DNA of 9,110 nucleotides from positions 1-9,110 of the forward strand of contig JAEYQQ010000067.1 of the NCBI GenBank assembly GCA_023409955.1. Reading direction: 5' to 3'. The translations under genes and the position numbers were made by a program. Shown here piece after piece: positions 4,675 through 9,110 of the stretch; within the stretch, counting starts at the first letter, position 1, and each line of letters opens with the position of its first letter. The DNA comes from Bacillota bacterium. GTDB lineage: Bacteria; Bacillota; Clostridia; Christensenellales; Aristaeellaceae. A model generated the notes under the pieces. The model saw nothing but the letters and a program-made list of their open reading frames with translations, had not been told where the DNA came from and did no database searches.

Positions 4675-6972
4675 ATGAAGAAGGTGACTTCGTTTATCTT
4701 GCTGCTGATGATCCTTGCTTCCTTGCTGCCTTCTGCCATGGCAGCGCCGGGAGACGCGGTTTTGTTCACCGAGGATCAGCGCAAGGAATTAGGCATTGAA
4801 ATGTACTACACCCCCAGCATTGCCGTTGTTGGGGATACGGTGTATACCCTGTGGGGTACGGAAATCTATGCCTGGCAGCTGGGGCAGGAAACTCCCGTAA
4901 AAGTTTCTTCAAACCTGGAAGCCAGCTTTTATTCTACTTATGAAGATGCCAAGGCCCAGCTGGGTGATAAGGCAGATACACTCATTTCCAGTTTGGTTGG
5001 CAGCAATGATACCGTGTATGGCCTAAACCGCCTTACCGGCAAGCTGTTCCCACTGACCTTTGATCAGGGGAAAGTGGTGTTTGGCAGTCCCATTTCGTTG
5101 GATTGGACCAGTATGGAAGTGGCCATGGACAGTTACACCTACGTCAAAGAGGCATACCGCATGAGCATATACGACAATAAGCTGTATGCTCTGATTCGCA
5201 ATGACGAGGACTACTACAAGCCCGAAATCGCAAGTTTTGACCTGTCAACCGGCGCGAAGCAGGTGTTGAATATTCCCTTTGGCCAGGATATTACACCGTA
5301 TAAAGACGGAAAGCTTCTGGTGAAGGTTTATGATATGGAAAATGCTTATGCAGACGGCGGAGCAGAACCTGCAAAACCTACGATGGCCATTTACAATCCG
5401 GCTGACGGCAGCGTAACCCAGGCCGGTATCTTTGGTGATGCCAACGTTTTCGGCATTGTATATCAGCCGGAAAGCGATACGCTGTTTTACACTACCAACA
5501 GCAAGCTCATGGGCATGAAAGCCCTAGGCTCAGCCTCCCAGGTGGCCTATATCCCTGTGGACTATGCCGATGACTGTACAGCGGTTATCCTGCCTGGCGG
5601 CTTGTATGCCATCAATACCTGGAATGGCTTATTTGTCCGCAATACCGACCCTCAGTACATCCCCACCAGCACCCTGTCCGTCTATGGCGGGTATATGGAC
5701 AAGGCGGCAATGACATTCTCCGTCAAGTATCCCCAGGTGCCTGTTGTCTTTAACCAAAACGTGTACTTTGACAGCGTGGAATCACTGGCCCAGGCCATGG
5801 TATCCGGCGATAGCGCCTTTGATATTTACAATATCGACATCAGCTATCAAGATTTTCAAGGGCTGATGGAGAAGGGGTACACCACTGACCTGGGCGCTTC
5901 ACCAATACTTACGGCGGAGATGGAAAAGCTGTATCCCTTTTTACATAATGCCGTTCAAATGGATGGGAAGTTTTTTGCCTTGCCCGTCAGCATGTACAGT
6001 TATGGCTTGAGCTACTCCACCAAAGCTTGGGAGGCAGAGGGCTTAACCGATAGGCTGCCCACCTCGTTTATGGGCTTCATCGACTTTTTTGATTGGTGGA
6101 TTGAGGATGGCATGACCCAGCATCCCAATATCGAGCTGATGCAGGACGTCATGGATTATGGCGAAACGCTGTTCCAAATGGCCATCAGCCAGTATGTATA
6201 CTACTGCCAGGCCACGGGTCAAGATTTATCCTTCAACACGCCCATGTTACGCAACATGATGCAGGCGCTGGAGGAACTGGATATCAAAGCCCTGAATGAT
6301 ACGCTACCCAGCAGCATGGACGGCGAAAACTATACCATGTATAGCGCATCGGAAGATAATTACCTGTTCATGAATTATGGCGATTGGCTGGGCGTTTACA
6401 GCAGGCAGTACGATTATTCCACTCCGTTGATCCTATCCATAGAGGATGGCGGCCCCAGGCATATTCCCACCTATGTTCAGGCAATGTTTATCAACCCCAA
6501 CACCAAGAACATGGAGATGGCCTTGAAGTATGTCGAAAACGCCTTGGAGAACATGGAGCAGAGCCAGCATGTAATGATGTTCCCCGATGATAACGAGCCT
6601 GTACCTACCGAGAATTATGAGAAAATGATTCAGAGTTGGGAAGAAGAGCTTGATAAAGCAAAGAAGCGTCTTGAAACAGCCAAGCCTGAGGAGAAAAAGG
6701 ATATCGAGTCCTTAATCCAAAACTATCAAGACATCATTGCTCGGAAGGATGAGTTTTACTGGAACATCTCTCCCGACTCCATCGCCAAGTATCGTGAGTT
6801 AGCCACGCTTTGCTACGCAGCAACGCCCAATCTGCTCAACTATCGCACCAAGGACGGTACTTCTGAAATCGGAACCCTTATCGATCGGTATCGGCAAAAG
6901 CAAATGTCCCTGGATCAGTTTGTTGTGGAAGCGGATAAAAAAATCCGAATGATTCTCTTGGAACGCCAATAA
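4675..6972 (+). CDS. Secreted propeller / solute-binding protein with coiled coil (paralogue 2)
   Basis: I choose ATG 4675 because GGAGG (4661-4665) lies nine bases upstream and the product then begins with a clean signal peptide (MKKVTSFILLLMILASLLPS, cut after AMA, residue 23). The in-frame ATG at 4636 lacks a ribosome site and would add 13 charged residues. The 765-aa protein repeats the design of the one at 655: beta-rich propeller-like N-terminal part (about 45-325, e.g. DTVYTLWGTEIYAW, DTVYGLNRLTGKLF), an ABC-type solute-binding part (about 335-765), and a charged coiled-coil helix at about 648-693. Shared blocks include DSxExL, KGYT, YPFL, F[ND]TP, the INP segment and NEPV. No lipobox cysteine is present. 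It sits directly before two ABC permeases, so it is probably the main receptor of that transporter. Ligand unknown. Confidence 0.82.
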   Translation: MKKVTSFILLLMILASLLPSAMAAPGDAVLFTEDQRKELGIEMYYTPSIAVVGDTVYTLWGTEIYAWQLGQETPVKVSSNLEASFYSTYEDAKAQLGDKADTLISSLVGSNDTVYGLNRLTGKLFPLTFDQGKVVFGSPISLDWTSMEVAMDSYTYVKEAYRMSIYDNKLYALIRNDEDYYKPEIASFDLSTGAKQVLNIPFGQDITPYKDGKLLVKVYDMENAYADGGAEPAKPTMAIYNPADGSVTQAGIFGDANVFGIVYQPESDTLFYTTNSKLMGMKALGSASQVAYIPVDYADDCTAVILPGGLYAINTWNGLFVRNTDPQYIPTSTLSVYGGYMDKAAMTFSVKYPQVPVVFNQNVYFDSVESLAQAMVSGDSAFDIYNIDISYQDFQGLMEKGYTTDLGASPILTAEMEKLYPFLHNAVQMDGKFFALPVSMYSYGLSYSTKAWEAEGLTDRLPTSFMGFIDFFDWWIEDGMTQHPNIELMQDVMDYGETLFQMAISQYVYYCQATGQDLSFNTPMLRNMMQALEELDIKALNDTLPSSMDGENYTMYSASEDNYLFMNYGDWLGVYSRQYDYSTPLILSIEDGGPRHIPTYVQAMFINPNTKNMEMALKYVENALENMEQSQHVMMFPDDNEPVPTENYEKMIQSWEEELDKAKKRLETAKPEEKKDIESLIQNYQDIIARKDEFYWNISPDSIAKYRELATLCYAATPNLLNYRTKDGTSEIGTLIDRYRQKQMSLDQFVVEADKKIRMILLERQ

Positions 6973-6985
6973 CCATGGCACGGGA

Positions 6986-7012
6986 GCCGGCCGGGGTGTA
7001 TACCTGGCCGGC
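6986..7012 (+). ncRNA. GC-rich intercistronic stem-loop
   Basis: GCCGGCCGGGGT (6986-6997) pairs with ACCTGGCCGGC (7002-7012), with one G-U pair and one bulged G, around a GTAT loop. It is very stable but is not followed by a T run, so it is not a standard terminator. It lies between a binding-protein gene and its permease genes, where stem-loops in other importers (e.g. malE-malF) stabilise the upstream message and lower permease expression. It is an RNA structural element, not a gene. Confidence 0.65.
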
Positions 7013-7044
7013 CTGGCCCATGCAGGGAAGGGAGGAACAAAGGT

Positions 7045-7899
7045 TTGTTCCGGCGTAAAAAAAGTGTTTGGTTGTTTCTGCTGCCTGGCCTCATCGGCCT
7101 GACAGCATTTTATCTGGCTCCTTTTATCGGCGGTATCTATTTCAGCCTTACTGATGGCACCTTTGCAAACAATTTCGTATGGTTCCAAAATTACAAGGAA
7201 ATCTGGCAGAATGAAATGTTCCGGGTGGGTCTTAAAAACACCATGGAGCTATCCCTTTTGTGTGCACCGGTCATCTGGGTCATGGCCTTTTTGTTGGCCA
7301 CCATGCTTCGTACACTTAACCAGCGGGGGGCCTTCTTTCGCAATGCGCTGCTGCTGCCATACCTTATGCCATCCTCTGCGCTGCTGCTGATTTGGCTTTT
7401 GATGTTTGACTTTGGCGGGGTGATGAACCGCATTGTGACAGCCATTGGCTTTGGACGTGTGTTGTGGCTGGAAGGCGGGGCACTTCGTGTACCGGTGGTG
7501 CTGCTGTATATTTGGAAAAACCTTGGCTTTTCCGTTGTTATTTTTGCGGCAGCCCTGCAGACTGTACCGGAAGCCTACTATGAGTACGCCAGCCTGGAAG
7601 GGGCCAATTACTTCCAGCGGGAAACAAAGATCACCTTGCCGCTGCTGATCCCAACAGCTTTTCTGGTATTTATGCTGGCTTGGGTCAACGCCTTTAAAAT
7701 TTTTAAGGAAGTGTATTTTATCGGCGGGGCATATCCCGATGAAACGGTATACACCTTGCAGCATTTTATGAACAACAAGTTTGCACGTCTTGATTATCAA
7801 GACGTAACGACGGCGGCCTACAGCTTTGCAGTCATTGTGTTTATCCTCTTTGGCATGATGTACGCCACCAAAGCCGTCCGCTCACCCAATCAAGTATAA
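7045..7899 (+). CDS. ABC transporter permease, MalF/UgpA type
   Basis: The 284-aa product has about six hydrophobic segments (near 8-30, 66-88, 100-121, 148-170, 201-218, 259-276). It carries the cytoplasmic EAA loop that contacts the ATPase: EYASLEGANYFQRETKITLP at 180-199, with G186 and I196-LP199 in the canonical spacing. This is typical of sugar-type (CUT1) importer permeases such as MalF or UgpA. The start is a TTG at 7045, nine bases after GGAGG (7031-7035); no in-frame ATG gives a better start. It follows the second binding protein after a stem-loop and is followed 17 bp later by the partner permease. Substrate unknown. Confidence 0.9.
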   Translation: MFRRKKSVWLFLLPGLIGLTAFYLAPFIGGIYFSLTDGTFANNFVWFQNYKEIWQNEMFRVGLKNTMELSLLCAPVIWVMAFLLATMLRTLNQRGAFFRNALLLPYLMPSSALLLIWLLMFDFGGVMNRIVTAIGFGRVLWLEGGALRVPVVLLYIWKNLGFSVVIFAAALQTVPEAYYEYASLEGANYFQRETKITLPLLIPTAFLVFMLAWVNAFKIFKEVYFIGGAYPDETVYTLQHFMNNKFARLDYQDVTTAAYSFAVIVFILFGMMYATKAVRSPNQV

Positions 7900-7916
7900 G
7901 GGAGGGAAAGCAAGCC

Positions 7917-8828
7917 ATGCAGCCAGCTGCCGCCGCCAAAGTCAAGGCGGAAAAACGTATCCATCACCGCCGCAGGCGCTTTCGCCCAGGCAGGACATTA
8001 TCTATACTGATCTTGTCTGCCATTGCGGTGTTGATACTGATTCCCATTGTTTTTACATTTCTGTACTCATTCTTCCCCAAAGGGGAAATGGAAGCTTACC
8101 TGAAGCTGCGGGGCAATTATGATGAAACCAAATGGCTGGATGTACTGGTGTCCCCAGCCATGGCTTCCATCCGCCAGTATTATAAAATCCTTATTGAAGA
8201 ACCTCAGTATTTGAACCTGTTTGTCAATTCCGCCAAATATACCGCCGCCATCTTGCTGGGTCAAGCAGCCATTGTGCCCATGATGGCCTATGCCCTGAGC
8301 CGCTTTGAGTTCAAAGGGCGGGATACCTTGTTCTTTGGCATATTGATGCTCATGGTGCTGCCCTTTCAGGTAACCATGGCCCCCAGCGTTATCACCCTTC
8401 GGTTTATGGGGATCATGGAAACCCCTTGGGCGGTAATATTGCCCATGTGGTTCTCACCCTTTTACATCTTTCTCTTGCGTCAGTTCATGGTGAGCCTGCC
8501 CGGTGAGCTTTTGGAAGCAGGGATGATGGATGGCGCCGGGACCTTTAGGTGCTACGCCCATGTAATCATCCCCGTATGCCGGCCCATCCTGGGTGCAGCC
8601 GCCGCCCTTTCCTTTGCGGATTGCTGGAACATGGTGGAGCAGCCCCTGGTCTACCTCTCCAACCGTACGGGAGATCAACCCTTGTCGGTCATGTTCAATA
8701 CCATCAGCACCGAACGGGCGGATGTGGCCTTTGCCGGTGCGGCGCTGTACATTTTACCGGCATTGTTCATCTATTTTTACTTCCAGGAAGATATTCTGCT
8801 GGGCGTAGCGCTCAGCGAGCTGAAATAG
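7917..8828 (+). CDS. ABC transporter permease, MalG/UgpE type
   Basis: The 303-aa product is the partner of the preceding permease. The first 26 residues are basic and cytoplasmic, followed by a hydrophobic segment at about 28-50 and an external stretch at about 52-98. Further membrane segments follow, with the EAA loop at 200-219 (EAGMMDGAGTFRCYAHVIIP, G206). The ATG at 7917 is preceded by GGAGGG (7901-7906). MalF and MalG homologues form a heterodimer that binds two ATPase subunits; no ATPase gene is in this window. The gene ends 21 bp before the adaptor-like gene and appears co-transcribed with it. Confidence 0.9.
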   Translation: MQPAAAAKVKAEKRIHHRRRRFRPGRTLSILILSAIAVLILIPIVFTFLYSFFPKGEMEAYLKLRGNYDETKWLDVLVSPAMASIRQYYKILIEEPQYLNLFVNSAKYTAAILLGQAAIVPMMAYALSRFEFKGRDTLFFGILMLMVLPFQVTMAPSVITLRFMGIMETPWAVILPMWFSPFYIFLLRQFMVSLPGELLEAGMMDGAGTFRCYAHVIIPVCRPILGAAAALSFADCWNMVEQPLVYLSNRTGDQPLSVMFNTISTERADVAFAGAALYILPALFIYFYFQEDILLGVALSELK

Positions 8829-8849
8829 CGGGAGAGGAGCATACGGGTT

Positions 8850-9110
8850 ATGAAGCTGAAACGAATCGCTCTGAAAGGTCTAATTATTCTGGCGGTAACG
8901 GTGGCATTGTGCATGTTCTTTGCAAGGACAGTTATGACCATTACAACCCCAAAGATTCAAATCATTCAGCCCAGCCGGGGCAGGCTGGAGCAAAAGCTCA
9001 AGCTAAACGGGCAAGTGTACTTTCCGGAAACAACGGATCATATCATCACCGATGCCGCCAAGAGCAACATCGTGGTAGATAAAGTGTATGTTCGCCCCGG
9101 CCATCATGTT
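8850..9110 (+). CDS. Membrane-fusion / RND-adaptor-like protein (partial, 3' end outside)
   Basis: From ATG 8850, preceded by GGAGAGGAG (8831-8839), the frame stays open for 87 codons to the window edge. It encodes a short basic N-terminus, one membrane segment (residues about 8-26) and then QPSRGRLEQKLKLNGQVY, with NIVVDKVYVRPGHHV at 73-87. The pattern of a beta strand followed by V.V.PG..V is typical of the lipoyl/barrel-sandwich part of HlyD/MacA/AcrA-type adaptors, which bridge transporters in efflux or secretion machines. The gap to the preceding permease is only 21 bp, so it is probably in the same operon. Cys21 is in the membrane segment and not in a lipobox. The family call rests on a short N-terminal part. 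Confidence 0.65.
   Translation, partial: MKLKRIALKGLIILAVTVALCMFFARTVMTITTPKIQIIQPSRGRLEQKLKLNGQVYFPETTDHIITDAAKSNIVVDKVYVRPGHHV

Noticed and set aside
8549..9082. Long overlapping frame (177 codons) across the permease end and adaptor start
   Set aside because: It is out of frame with two well-supported genes and shows no domain features; the permease EAA motif and the adaptor motif lie in the other frames.

Overview
The window looks like a chromosomal segment from a Firmicutes/Clostridia-type bacterium. This is inferred from strong AGGAGG-type ribosome sites, about half G+C by eye, a BlaI/M56 regulatory pair and MalF/MalG-type ABC permeases. No 16S or other phylogenetic marker is present, so the assignment is tentative. 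All supported protein-coding genes lie on the + strand.

Layout. Positions 1-297 are non-coding and carry two copies of a hairpin-forming repeat (103-150 and 207-253). The second copy lies shortly before a 5'-truncated GNAT acetyltransferase remnant (about 298-504), which ends in a probable terminator (485-525). A promoter/operator region (about 549-638) then drives a 768-aa secreted protein with a beta-propeller-like N-terminal half, a solute-binding-protein (SBP) half and a C-terminal coiled coil (655-2961). Next come a BlaI/MecI-family repressor (3032-3394) and an overlapping M56 (BlaR1-like) membrane metalloprotease without a penicillin-binding domain (3391-4542). A second, 765-aa paralogue of the secreted protein follows (4675-6972), then a GC-rich stem-loop, two sugar-type ABC permeases (7045-7899, 7917-8828) and the start of a membrane-fusion/RND-adaptor-like protein that runs off the window (8850-9110).

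How the parts may work together. The promoters of the first binding protein and of the blaI-like operon have the same architecture (TTGAC[T/A]-N17-TAGTAT). Each carries a related 16-bp dyad at the same place, overlapping the -10. A perfect 16-bp palindrome of the same motif (GACTATTG/CAATAGTC) lies just downstream of the first promoter. The simplest reading is that the BlaI-like protein represses both itself and the neighbouring binding-protein gene, and that the M56 protease relieves repression when its short extracytoplasmic tail senses an unknown signal. This would be a BlaR1/BlaI-type circuit used for an ABC transport system rather than for beta-lactam resistance. No ATPase is seen; it may lie downstream or be a shared MsmK-like subunit. 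The combination of giant coiled-coil binding proteins, importer permeases and an efflux-type adaptor is the most unusual aspect, and its substrate cannot be read from the sequence.
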